From positions 1 through 64,000 of the forward strand of contig NZ_JADKPR010000015.1 in NCBI RefSeq assembly GCF_015351475.1: DNA of 64,000 nucleotides, given 5' to 3'. Every line of letters starts with the position of its first letter. Position 1 is the stretch's first letter. Shown in pieces: positions 25,791-33,615 of this stretch. Source of the stretch: Flavobacterium sp. HJJ (GTDB lineage Bacteria > Bacteroidota > Bacteroidia > Flavobacteriales > Flavobacteriaceae). Both the position numbers and the translations under genes were made by a program. The notes beneath the pieces were generated by a model. It was not told the origin of the DNA, ran no database searches, and worked only from the letters and a program-made list of their open reading frames with translations.

Positions 25791-26564
25791 CTGTCCAATA
25801 AATTCCGTTGCCGCTTTTCCGGCATTATCAGTTTTCATAAAGTTTTCTCCAATCAGGAAACCTTTGTAACCATAAGGTTTCAATTCATTGATGGCTTCAA
25901 TGGATGAAATACCACTTTCGGAAACTTTTACGAAATCATTTGGAATCTGATGGGCCAATTGTTTGCTGAAATCAAGGCTAACTTCGAAAGTTTTTAGGTT
26001 TCTGTTGTTTACTCCAATCATGTCTAAAGTTGGCATGATTGATTTTTCTAATTCTTCCTGATTGTGAACTTCCAATAAAACTTCCAATCCTAAACCTTTG
26101 GCAAACTCTGATAATGATTTGATTTCGTCACGCGTTAAAACTGCTGCAATTAATAAAATCAAATCGGCTCCGTGTGCTTTGGCTTCCAATATTTGGTATT
26201 CGTCTACAATGAATTCTTTTCGCAACAGCGGAATATTTACAGAAGCTCTCGCCAAAAGTAAATCGTCCAAAGAACCGCCAAAATATTTACCATCCGTTAA
26301 AACTGAAATTCCGCAGGCACCAGCACTTTCATATCCTTTTACTACTTCTTCAACAGTAAAGTTTTGATTTATAATTGATTTTGAAGGTGAACGGCGTTTG
26401 TGTTCGGCAATAATTCCAGAGTTGCTGTTTCTTAAGTTTTGACTTAGCGAAATTGTTTTTTTACCAAAGAAAACTGATGCTTCCAATTGTGAAACTGGAA
26501 TAATAGATTTCTTAAGAACAACTTCTCTTTTTTTGTCAACTATGATTCTGTCTAGTATGTTCAT
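25785..26564 (-). CDS. trpC: Indole-3-glycerol-phosphate synthase
   Basis: 259 residues, the single-function form (TrpF is a separate gene). It closes CdRP to indole-3-glycerol phosphate. Visible are IIAEHKRRSPSKSIIN near 50 (catalytic Lys), LLRKEFIVDEYQI near 113, LEVHNQEEL near 158, GVNNRNLKTF near 177 and SESGI near 208. It follows fic by only 18 bases. Its stop codon lies inside an interspersed repeat. Confidence 0.98.
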   Translation of the reverse strand: MNILDRIIVDKKREVVLKKSIIPVSQLEASVFFGKKTISLSQNLRNSNSGIIAEHKRRSPSKSIINQNFTVEEVVKGYESAGACGISVLTDGKYFGGSLDDLLLARASVNIPLLRKEFIVDEYQILEAKAHGADLILLIAAVLTRDEIKSLSEFAKGLGLEVLLEVHNQEELEKSIMPTLDMIGVNNRNLKTFEVSLDFSKQLAHQIPNDFVKVSESGISSIEAINELKPYGYKGFLIGENFMKTDNAGKAATEFIGQL

Positions 26565-26582
26565 TTTGATTCTTTCGTATTT

Positions 26583-27938
26583 CTAAATATTACTTTTAAT
26601 ATTTTCTATTAATTTTCTACCTAATTCTTTTTTCATTTTTTCAATACTTTCTTTGTCAGGAAATTCATTGTAGGCATAGTTGTTTGCCCAAATTTCCAAA
26701 TAATTGATAAAAAGTTTTAATGAATAATTTTTTGCTTCGAAAGAGATAGAAAAATTAATTTTATAAGGATTAGTGTTTTTTAAGTTTTTTAAACCATCTT
26801 TAGTGTGTTTCCATTCTATTTTAGAAACATCTTTTTCATAGAGATTATGTCCAAATATTTGAACTTCTTTAGGTTTAGTAGATTTTTCAACCGGGGATAA
26901 CATTGAGAATATCGACTTTACAGGATATGTTTCATTCTTATTATTTACCAAATATTTAGTTTCGTTTTTACTAAACAAATCGTCAAATTGGCTGATTACA
27001 ATTGATAATGGTTCCCAAATATCTTTATTTATAAATTGAAATATATTATAAATATTTTTTGGCGATTTGGTAAATTTTTCTCCTTCAAGCTGTCGTTTTA
27101 ATAAACTAATTTCTTTATGTAAATCATCCTCTTCTTCAATATCAATGTTTTGAATAGCATTTAGAACCAGCTGTTCTGAACGTTCAACTAATCCTGCACA
27201 ATATTCAAAAAATAATTCTTTGTTTCCGCCATATCCTTGGATATCGCTAATATAGTTGTAATAAATTTTGCGATCTTTTTCGTTTATCCAAAACGGATTA
27301 TATCCTAAAGAAATAAGTATCAGATTGGTTAATATTCTAGCTGTTCTTCCATTTCCATCATAAAATGGATGAATGTCTAAATATTCCAAATGAAATTCCA
27401 TCGCAACATCAATTGGATGTGGTGCATTTTTTTTATTAGCATGTATTAAATCAATGGAAGCATTGGTTTTGTTTAAAAGAGCGTGAATTTTACTAGGTAC
27501 ATCTTCGGGAGCAACAAAATCATATCTTTCACCTTTATGATTATAAATCATATTTGGTTCTAGCTTCCATCTCCCAATTTTATCTTTTTTGGTTTCATCA
27601 TCTTCGTACATTATTGCTTTGTGAATTTTACAAATCCTTTTTTCAGAAAGTCTTAATTCTCTTTTGCCAATACGCAAAATTTCGCTAATTACTTTGTCGT
27701 GACCTTGCATTTCCAAAACGTCCTTTAGAGGTTTGTCATTAACCGTAAGGTTTCCGACCATTACACTACGAGTTTCTTCAATGGTAAGTGTATTGCCCTC
27801 CATACTATTGGAATTAAAATTCCATTCTAGTCTGAATTTGTAATTTATTTTCTTTTTTTGTTCAATAGTGAGTTCGCCAAAATCTACTATTTTAGCTTTA
27901 ATAGCATCTATTGTGTCTTTTGTCTTTTTATAACTCAT
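26583..27938 (-). CDS. Fic-domain protein (probable AMPylase), inserted between trpD and trpC
   Basis: 451 residues. The core Fic motif HPFYDGNGRTAR is complete at 190-201, which predicts transfer of AMP or another nucleotide from the donor to a target hydroxyl. The inhibitory helix motif SNSMEG is at 43-48, matching (S/T)xxxE(G/N) of self-inhibited class II Fic proteins. The C-terminal 200 residues hold a coiled region near 270-290 and no recognised domain; they may select the target. There is no toxin-antitoxin partner gene, which fits a built-in inhibitor. It is tightly packed, 28 bases after trpD and 18 before trpC. Confidence 0.93.
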   Translation of the reverse strand: MSYKKTKDTIDAIKAKIVDFGELTIEQKKKINYKFRLEWNFNSNSMEGNTLTIEETRSVMVGNLTVNDKPLKDVLEMQGHDKVISEILRIGKRELRLSEKRICKIHKAIMYEDDETKKDKIGRWKLEPNMIYNHKGERYDFVAPEDVPSKIHALLNKTNASIDLIHANKKNAPHPIDVAMEFHLEYLDIHPFYDGNGRTARILTNLILISLGYNPFWINEKDRKIYYNYISDIQGYGGNKELFFEYCAGLVERSEQLVLNAIQNIDIEEEDDLHKEISLLKRQLEGEKFTKSPKNIYNIFQFINKDIWEPLSIVISQFDDLFSKNETKYLVNNKNETYPVKSIFSMLSPVEKSTKPKEVQIFGHNLYEKDVSKIEWKHTKDGLKNLKNTNPYKINFSISFEAKNYSLKLFINYLEIWANNYAYNEFPDKESIEKMKKELGRKLIENIKSNI

Positions 27939-27966
27939 AATTTTTTAGTTAAAAGAAAAGGGTATT

Positions 27967-28959
27967 TTATTTACTCAAATTCTGTAATTTATTCAAAGCT
28001 ACTAATCCTTTTCCGGAAAGTAAACTTTCTTTGGCTAATTCAAAACCTTCAAGAGGTGTACAGCCGTTAACAGTTGCAATTGCTATTCCGGCATTGGCAC
28101 AAACGACATTGTTTTGGGCTTCGTTTCCTTTTCCGGAAATGATATTCATAAACATTTCTGCTGATTCATCGATGGTTTTTCCTCCTTCAATTTCGCTTTG
28201 TTGCAAAAGGCTAACACCAAAATCTGAAGGATTCAGCATACCTTCTTTGGTACTTGTAATAATTTTGGCTGGGCATGTCAAAGATACTTCATCATAACCA
28301 TCGAGGGAATGTAAAATTGTAAAATTGACAGGTGTATTTTGATATAAATAACCATACATTCTTGCCAGTTCAAGATTGAAAACCCCAACTAATTGATTCT
28401 GTGGGAATGATGGATTTACCATTGGTCCCAGCATATTGAAAAAGGTTTTTACTCCTAATTCTTTTCGAATTGGCCCTACGTTTTTCATTGCTGGGTGAAA
28501 TAAAGGAGCGTGCAAAATTGCAATTCCGGCCTGATCAATACATTTTTCTATAAAATTATTGTCATTACTGAATTTAATGCCCAGTTTTTCCATCACGTTA
28601 CTAGAACCGGAAATCGAAGAAACTCCGTAATTACCGTGTTTTGCAACTTTAATTCCTGCTCCTGCAGCTATAAAAGAAGCTAGGGTCGAAATGTTGAAAG
28701 TATCTTTTCCGTCTCCTCCTGTACCACATAAATCGATGGTGTTGTAATTGGATAAATCCATTCGAATGCATAATTCCAAAAGTGCTTCTCTAAATCCCGC
28801 CAGCTCTTCGATACTAATGCTTCGCATCATATATACCGTTAAAAAAGCCGAGATCTGGCTTGGATTATAGCTTCCGCTGGAAATATTTACCAATACATTT
28901 TTGGCCTCTTCCTTGGATAGTATTTCGTGATTGATTAGTCTGTTTAATATATTTTTCAT
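27967..28959 (-). CDS. trpD: Anthranilate phosphoribosyltransferase
   Basis: 330 residues, normal length, not fused to TrpG. It transfers phosphoribose from PRPP to anthranilate. Motifs are DLCGTGGDGKDTFNIST at 77-93 (PRPP loop), KHGNYGVSSISGSSNVMEKLG near 107-127 with positions given rather than a single signature, and GPMVNPSFPQNQLVGVF near 178. It is separated from trpG by a cytochrome-like and a GNAT gene and followed closely by fic. Confidence 0.98.
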   Translation of the reverse strand: MKNILNRLINHEILSKEEAKNVLVNISSGSYNPSQISAFLTVYMMRSISIEELAGFREALLELCIRMDLSNYNTIDLCGTGGDGKDTFNISTLASFIAAGAGIKVAKHGNYGVSSISGSSNVMEKLGIKFSNDNNFIEKCIDQAGIAILHAPLFHPAMKNVGPIRKELGVKTFFNMLGPMVNPSFPQNQLVGVFNLELARMYGYLYQNTPVNFTILHSLDGYDEVSLTCPAKIITSTKEGMLNPSDFGVSLLQQSEIEGGKTIDESAEMFMNIISGKGNEAQNNVVCANAGIAIATVNGCTPLEGFELAKESLLSGKGLVALNKLQNLSK

Positions 28960-28967
28960 TTTTTTTA

Positions 28968-29000
28968 AGTTGCTAAGTTTCTGAGAAACTGAGTTGCTAG
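28968..29000. repeat. AGTTGCTAAG-type repeat upstream of trpD
   Basis: AAGTTGCTAAGTTTCTGAGA followed by AACTGAGTTGCTAG. A related sequence with AAGTTGCTAAGGTTCTAAG is at 29470-29506, so the GNAT gene is bracketed by two copies of this dispersed AT-rich repeat. Confidence 0.6.
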
Positions 29001-29054
29001 TTTTTTTATTTTAATCTAAGACTGCTTACTAATTACTGAAAACTGCCAACTTTT

Positions 29055-29462
29055 TCAGTGTTCGTTTCCAGAATAAATCCACATTGGTTCTGTGTTTCCA
29101 GCACGTTCAAAACCATTTTTTTTATAAAAATCAACTGATTTCCCGTCTGCGGTTAACATTTGCATGTGAAAGTGACTATATTTCTCCTGCATTTTATCTA
29201 CTATCATTTTTCCGATTCCTTTTCCCTGATATTCCGGGAGTACTAATAAATGCGGATAATAAACCGTTAAATGCCTGTCAGAAATAGCATTTCCAAGTGC
29301 GATGAGTTTTTTGTCTTCCCAAGCTGTAATCAGCGTTTCGGAATTCAATAAACCATTGTAAAGCTGTGTTGGTTTCTCTGCAGAGCTCCAGCCATTTGCT
29401 TTGTACAAGACCAATATGTCATCGAGATTTATGTCCCTTGTTTCGGAAATGGTTATGTTCAT
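29055..29462 (-). CDS. GNAT-family N-acetyltransferase within the trp region
   Basis: 135 residues. A GNAT fold with the acetyl-CoA loop LLVLPEYQGKGIGKMIVDKM near 73-92 and the C-terminal DGKSVDFYKKNGFER near 105-119. The substrate is unknown. It lies between the cytochrome-like gene and trpD, bracketed by AGTTGCTAAG repeats, and has no evident link to tryptophan synthesis. Confidence 0.88.
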   Translation of the reverse strand: MNITISETRDINLDDILVLYKANGWSSAEKPTQLYNGLLNSETLITAWEDKKLIALGNAISDRHLTVYYPHLLVLPEYQGKGIGKMIVDKMQEKYSHFHMQMLTADGKSVDFYKKNGFERAGNTEPMWIYSGNEH

Positions 29463-29469
29463 TTTTTTA

Positions 29470-29506
29470 AAGTTGCTAAGGTTCTAAGTGACTAAGATTC
29501 TAAGTT
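29470..29506. repeat. AGTTGCTAAG-type repeat upstream of the GNAT gene
   Basis: AAGTTGCTAAGGTTCTAAGT followed by GACTAAGATTCTAAG. Related to the copy at 28968-29000. Confidence 0.6.
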
Positions 29507-29526
29507 TTTTAAACTGCTACTGAATA

Positions 29527-30363
29527 CTAATCACTTTTTTTACGTTCTGACATATATTTCAAATAATCAATAATTTCCTCAGATTGCTGTTTTGTAATTC
29601 CTAATGTTGGCATTTTTACTTTGTGTCTAAAAGAAGCCGGATTTACAATATAATCGATCAATTCATTTTCTTTCCAATATTCGGTTACGTTTTTTGGATA
29701 ATTTAACTCTGGTCCCATTTCTCCTCCAATTCCGTTGATGGCGTGACAGGTAATACAGTGTTTTTGAAATAATGTAAAACCTTTCATTGTCGTTTCATTA
29801 TCTTTTGGTTGTAAGGCTACGATGTTTTTATTTTTTGGCTCCAAGTGAAATTTTATCACATTATAAGGCCATTTGTATTCTTGATTATTCGCTGAAACCG
29901 ATGTGTAAACCAAATAAAACGGATCTGCATTCATTTCGTTTCCGTTTTTTACGATTCTTTCCCAATTGGAATCTTTTGGCGCATCAACATCTTTAAATGC
30001 TAAATATGGTTTGGCTTTCAAAAATAATTCAAGAGGCATTTCGGGTTTATAACCATCGATGCATTCGAAAACAATAATCGTATTTTTGATTTTAATTTTA
30101 GATAAATCAACTTCATTTTTTACAATATCTGATGCGCTTACAGCCTGATATTTTTTTGTTTTATGATAAACAGGATCGTTAATGACTGTAACCAAAGTGT
30201 CTTTTCCTAATTTGTCATTCTTTTGCAAATCCAATAAATCCAAAACCATTTTGGGTTGGTCAATAGTTATGGATTCTATTTTTGCTTCTTTCTTTTGATT
30301 ACAGGAAAAAAGAACAAAAATAGAAAGGCAAAAAAGAATAATATGGATTTTGGTTGTTTTCAT
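29527..30363 (-). CDS. c-type cytochrome lipoprotein within the trp region
   Basis: 278 residues. The lipoprotein signal ends at LFSC (Cys21). The N-terminal domain (about 30-180) has SASDIV, VFECIDGYKPEMPLELFL and WPYNVIKFHL, and may resemble a sulfite oxidase-like fold without its cofactor, though I cannot confirm this. Residues 194-275 are a class I cytochrome c domain with CITCH at 203-207 and a likely distal Met251 in KMPTLG. It should be a periplasmic electron carrier. It sits between trpG and the GNAT gene and has no evident role in tryptophan synthesis. Confidence 0.85.
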   Translation of the reverse strand: MKTTKIHIILFCLSIFVLFSCNQKKEAKIESITIDQPKMVLDLLDLQKNDKLGKDTLVTVINDPVYHKTKKYQAVSASDIVKNEVDLSKIKIKNTIIVFECIDGYKPEMPLELFLKAKPYLAFKDVDAPKDSNWERIVKNGNEMNADPFYLVYTSVSANNQEYKWPYNVIKFHLEPKNKNIVALQPKDNETTMKGFTLFQKHCITCHAINGIGGEMGPELNYPKNVTEYWKENELIDYIVNPASFRHKVKMPTLGITKQQSEEIIDYLKYMSERKKSD

Positions 30364-30383
30364 TTTTTTATCGCAATTTTTCG

Positions 30384-30474
30384 GTAGAGACGTTGCATTG
30401 CAACGTCTAACACACAGATAATAACAAATATTGTATCATAACGTTGCATAGACGTTGCAGTGCAACGTCTCTAC
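30384..30474. repeat. Second GTAGAGACGTTGCA element, at the trpG stop codon
   Basis: Two palindromic units GTAGAGACGTTGCATTGCAA with CGTCT (30384-30408) and TAGACGTTGCAGTGCAACGT with CTCTAC (30449-30474) in inverted orientation. The TAG stop codon of trpG (30471-30473, minus strand) lies within the element. Compare 25018-25111. Confidence 0.8.
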
Positions 30475-31037
30475 GAATTTAACCAATTTTCCAAAATCTT
30501 TTTCCCGTTTGGTGTTAATACGCTTTCGGGGTGAAACTGTACACCGCGAACATCGTATGTTTTGTGGCGTAAAGACATTACCTGACCGTTTTCGTCAAAG
30601 GAAGTAGCTTCCAAAACATCCGGTAAATTAGCATCCACAACCCACGAATGGTAACGACCCACCTCGAATTCATTTTCTAATCCTTCAAAAAGTAATTCGT
30701 CACTAACCGATTTTTTTACCAATGTGGCGACACCGTGATATACTTTGTCCAAGTTGGAGAGTGTTCCTCCAAAAACTTCTCCGATGGCTTGTTGCCCAAG
30801 GCAAACCCCGAAAATACTTTTCGTTGGTGCGTACTTTGCAATTACAGCTTTCAATAATCCCGCTTCATCAGGGATTCCAGGCCCAGGGGAAAGCAAGATT
30901 TTATCGAAACCTGCTATTTCATCAATATCAAATTCGTCGTTTCTGTAAACGGTTATTTCGCAATCTAAATCTTCAAGATAGTGTACTAAATTGTAAGTGA
31001 AACTATCGTAATTGTCTATGACTAGTATTTTTTTCAT
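30471..31037 (-). CDS. trpG: Anthranilate synthase glutaminase subunit
   Basis: 188 residues. A class I glutamine amidotransferase that supplies ammonia to TrpE. The oxyanion LLSPGPGIP near 49, the nucleophile motif GVCLGQQAIGE near 77-87 (Cys79) and the catalytic HPES near 169 (RGVQFHPESVLT) are present. It follows trpE with a 45-base gap that contains a palindromic repeat. The dual use with p-aminobenzoate synthesis seen in some bacteria cannot be excluded. Confidence 0.97.
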   Translation of the reverse strand: MKKILVIDNYDSFTYNLVHYLEDLDCEITVYRNDEFDIDEIAGFDKILLSPGPGIPDEAGLLKAVIAKYAPTKSIFGVCLGQQAIGEVFGGTLSNLDKVYHGVATLVKKSVSDELLFEGLENEFEVGRYHSWVVDANLPDVLEATSFDENGQVMSLRHKTYDVRGVQFHPESVLTPNGKKILENWLNS

Positions 31038-31054
31038 TTTATTGTTTTTTATTT

Positions 31055-31081
31055 TAGAGACAAGTCGCGACTTGTCCTTAC
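31055..31081. repeat. GACAAGTCGCGACTTGTC palindrome between trpE and trpG
   Basis: A perfect palindrome GACAAGTCGCGACTTGTC with flanks TAGA and CTTACA. A related sequence is at 61904-61930 next to argH. It probably belongs to the same class of dispersed elements as the GTAGAGACG repeat. Confidence 0.75.
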
Positions 31082-31082
31082 A

Positions 31083-32483
31083 TTATATTGTTTCGGCCAA
31101 ATCCAATGCTTTGTTCAAGGCAAGCAATTTATTGTAAACTTCCTGCATTTCGCTTTCTTCGTCTGAACTGGCGACAATTCCGGCACCTGCTTGACAATGC
31201 AGCTGGTGATTTTTGGAAAGAAAAGTTCGGATCATAATGGCGTGATTAAAGTTTCCTTCAAAATCCATAAATCCGATGGCACCGCCATAAAAATTACGGT
31301 TTGTTTTTTCGTAATCTTCAATCAGTTGCATTGCTCTGTGTTTTGGTGCTCCGCTTAATGTTCCAGCCGGAAAAGTATCGGCTACGACTTGCATAGTTGT
31401 TGCTTTTTCGTGTAAATGTCCTGTTACTTTGGAAACCAAATGGATTACGTGGGAGAAAAACTGAACTTCTCTGTATTTTTCTACATTCACATTGTGTCCG
31501 TGACGGCTTAAATCATTTCGGGCTAAATCCACCAACATTACGTGTTCGCTGTTTTCTTTTTTGTCTTCTGATAATTTTTTTGCTAAATCAGCATCTTTTT
31601 CATCATCACCGGTTCTTCTGAAAGTTCCTGCGATTGGGTGGATTTCTGCTTTTCGGTTTTTGACGATGATTTGGGCTTCGGGCGAAGAACCAAATATTTT
31701 GAAATCGCCATAATCAAAAAAGAACAGGTAAGGGGATGGGTTGATGCTTCTTAAAGCTCTGTAAACATTGAATTCATCACCTTTAAAACCTTGGGAAAAC
31801 CTTCTGGATAAAACCAATTGGAACACATCACCACGGAAACAATGCTTTTTGGCCAAAGCCACATTTTGTTTGAACTCATCGTCGGTCAGGTTTGAAAAAC
31901 CTTCGCCTTCTCTTGAAAATTTATAGGAAGCAATGTTTCGGGATTGTAATAGCTGTTCGATTTCCGAAATGTTATTTTTTCCATCAAGGCTGTGGCAGAA
32001 AATGTATGCTTCGTTTTTAAAGTGGTTGATGGCAATGATATTTTGGTAGACCGCATAATACACATCAGGAATGGTGTTGCTGTTTTCTTTTTTGGCAATG
32101 GTTACTTTTTCAAAATAACGAACGGCGTCATACGAAATGTAGCCGAACAATCCGTTATTGATGAATTTGAAATCATTTTTATCAGACTGGAATTGTCCTG
32201 AAAACTGCTGAATAACTTCAGGAATATTGGTATTTGTATCAATGGCAATGGTTTCCGAAGTTCCGTCAGGAAAGCTTTTGAAAATGGTTTCGTTTTCAAT
32301 TTTTATCGAAGCAATCGGATTACAGCAGATATAGGAAAAACTGTTGTCGTTTCCGTGATAATCGCTGCTTTCCAGTAATAAGCTGTTTGGAAATTTATCC
32401 CTGATTTTAAAATAGATACTTACTGGCGTTATAGTGTCGGCCAGAATTTGTTTATGGTTAGTCTGCAGTTTATAGGTTTTCAT
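31083..32483 (-). CDS. trpE: Anthranilate synthase component I
   Basis: 466 residues. It converts chorismate plus ammonia to anthranilate and is the first enzyme of the pathway. The C-terminal chorismate-binding domain has RGDVFQLVLSRRFSQ near 217, PSPYLFFFDYGDFKIFGSSPE near 248-268 as positions of the core, IAGTFRRTG near 282, LVDLARNDL near 314 and AGTLSGAPKHRAM near 375. The N-terminal LLESSDYHG motif near 35 is the tryptophan feedback site. It is preceded by a leader peptide and attenuator. Confidence 0.97.
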   Translation of the reverse strand: MKTYKLQTNHKQILADTITPVSIYFKIRDKFPNSLLLESSDYHGNDNSFSYICCNPIASIKIENETIFKSFPDGTSETIAIDTNTNIPEVIQQFSGQFQSDKNDFKFINNGLFGYISYDAVRYFEKVTIAKKENSNTIPDVYYAVYQNIIAINHFKNEAYIFCHSLDGKNNISEIEQLLQSRNIASYKFSREGEGFSNLTDDEFKQNVALAKKHCFRGDVFQLVLSRRFSQGFKGDEFNVYRALRSINPSPYLFFFDYGDFKIFGSSPEAQIIVKNRKAEIHPIAGTFRRTGDDEKDADLAKKLSEDKKENSEHVMLVDLARNDLSRHGHNVNVEKYREVQFFSHVIHLVSKVTGHLHEKATTMQVVADTFPAGTLSGAPKHRAMQLIEDYEKTNRNFYGGAIGFMDFEGNFNHAIMIRTFLSKNHQLHCQAGAGIVASSDEESEMQEVYNKLLALNKALDLAETI

Positions 32484-32515
32484 ATGTTGTTGATACTTAA
32501 TTGTTTTTTTTGGAA

Positions 32516-32550
32516 TAAAAAAAAGGCCTGTCGTGATGACAAGCCTTTTT
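32516..32550 (-). terminator. trp attenuator terminator
   Basis: On the minus strand, stem AAAAAGGC.TGTC / GACA.GCCTTTTT with a five-base loop and one internal mismatch, then eight T residues. It lies between the leader peptide and trpE. The loop and 3' arm contain TCACGAC, complementary to GTCGTGA at the end of the leader peptide gene (32587-32593), so an alternative antiterminator can form. Confidence 0.88.
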
Positions 32551-32586
32551 ATATTTATAGTTTAAATAATACTATAGGAGCTTACT

Positions 32587-32643
32587 TCACGACGTTTGAC
32601 GTAAATTGTTCCACCACCAAGTATTATTTGTTATTGTGTTCAT
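32587..32643 (-). CDS. trpL: trp leader peptide with three consecutive Trp codons
   Basis: 18 codons plus stop: MNTITNNTWWWNNLRQTS. The three TGG codons (32611-32619) lie 18 bases before the segment GTCGTGA that overlaps the stop codon. A ribosome stalled on the Trp codons would leave this segment free to pair with TCACGAC (32530-32536) and AAGC to pair with GCTT of the terminator arm, blocking termination. A ribosome that reaches the stop codon would cover it, and the terminator would form. The start is 20 bases beyond a strong promoter. This layout is the classical one for trp attenuation. Confidence 0.9.
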   Translation of the reverse strand: MNTITNNTWWWNNLRQTS

Positions 32644-32662
32644 TTTTTTGTTTTGTTGCATG

Positions 32663-32693
32663 CAAATATAAAAATCATATTTGGACTGACAAA
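32663..32693 (-). promoter_or_regulatory. trp operon promoter
   Basis: On the minus strand, TTTG (32690-32693), a 19-base spacer, then TATATTTG (32663-32670), an exact match to the Bacteroidota consensus. The transcript would start near 32656 and carry a very short leader before the trpL ATG at 32643. Confidence 0.8.
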
Positions 32694-32748
32694 AATTATG
32701 AATCAAAAAAAAAGATATTTTTTTTGGTTTTTTGTTAAATCGTTGAAA

Positions 32749-33321
32749 TTAGTAAACCAAGACTACGTTTAACTCAAAATCATCATAAATTGTCTTGTCT
32801 CCCAAATCGTCAAAATAGCTTCCTGATCCGTATTTAATGTCATATTTGGTTCGGTTGATATTCAAAGTTGCTGTAGCTTTGTTTTTTTCGGCTATGACGA
32901 AATCAAACTGTATGGAGTTTGTGATTCCTTTGATTGTTAAGTCTGCAGTCACGAGGTAAGTATTATTTCCTTTACCGGCAATACTTTTAAAGACTAATGT
33001 CGAAGTTGTGTAAGCTGCCGTGCTAAAAAAATCTTCTGATTTTAAATGGCCTTCCAGTTTTTGTTTTGAAGAACCTGTCTGGTCATCATTGGATAAGGTA
33101 CTCATATCTGCTGTAAAACTTCCTCCGGCTAGTTTTTTATCTTTAAAAAGAAGATAACCGTCCTTGAATTTGATGCTTCCTACGTGTTCACCAGTTATTT
33201 TTTTTCCTATCCAGTGGATACTACTTTTTGAAACATCAATTTTGGACGTCTGCGCATTTCCTTTGCCGAAAGCGAAAAAGATTAGTAAAACAATAATGCT
33301 AAGTGATTTTGAATTTCTCAT
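32749..33321 (-). CDS. YceI-family lipid-binding-like protein
   Basis: 190 residues. The signal peptide ends at FGKGNAQ (about residue 24). The YceI domain follows with SSIHWIGKKITGEHVGSIKF near 33-52, the LKSEDFF motif near 93 and the final KYDIKYGSGSYFDDLGDKTIYDDFEL segment near 157-182 as positions. YceI proteins are periplasmic lipocalin-like barrels that bind polyisoprenoid or similar lipids; the ligand here is unknown. It stands upstream of the trp promoter in the same direction but as a separate unit. Confidence 0.93.
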   Translation of the reverse strand: MRNSKSLSIIVLLIFFAFGKGNAQTSKIDVSKSSIHWIGKKITGEHVGSIKFKDGYLLFKDKKLAGGSFTADMSTLSNDDQTGSSKQKLEGHLKSEDFFSTAAYTTSTLVFKSIAGKGNNTYLVTADLTIKGITNSIQFDFVIAEKNKATATLNINRTKYDIKYGSGSYFDDLGDKTIYDDFELNVVLVY

Positions 33322-33569
33322 ATTTTTTCTAAATTAAATTAATAAAAGATAATAAAATGTAGGCTGAATTCATTTTTGGTAAAAGCAATAATGAGATCGA
33401 TTTGAAATAATGCAAAAAATAATAAGGGACTAGCAATAAATGTTCTATAAAGTTAATTTAAAATTTTGTATATCAGCTGTTTTTGGGTTGTTATTTTGAA
33501 GCTGTATTTCTAATTTTATAACATGTTTAGAAGAAAGTTTTGAGTTGTAGTTCTGAATTTTTTATAAAA

Positions 33570-33600
33570 AAAAGAGCCTGAACAATTTCAGGCTCTTTTA
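33570..33600 (-). terminator. Terminator after the beta-helix protein gene
   Basis: Perfect stem AAAAGAGCCTGAA / TTCAGGCTCTTTT with a four-base loop and a T-run on the minus strand, just after the stop codon at 33616. Confidence 0.85.
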
Positions 33601-33615
33601 CAGGTGAAAAAACAA

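Noticed and set aside
26583..27938. Fic/antitoxin module
   Set aside because: No separate antitoxin gene is adjacent; the inhibitory motif is inside the Fic protein itself.
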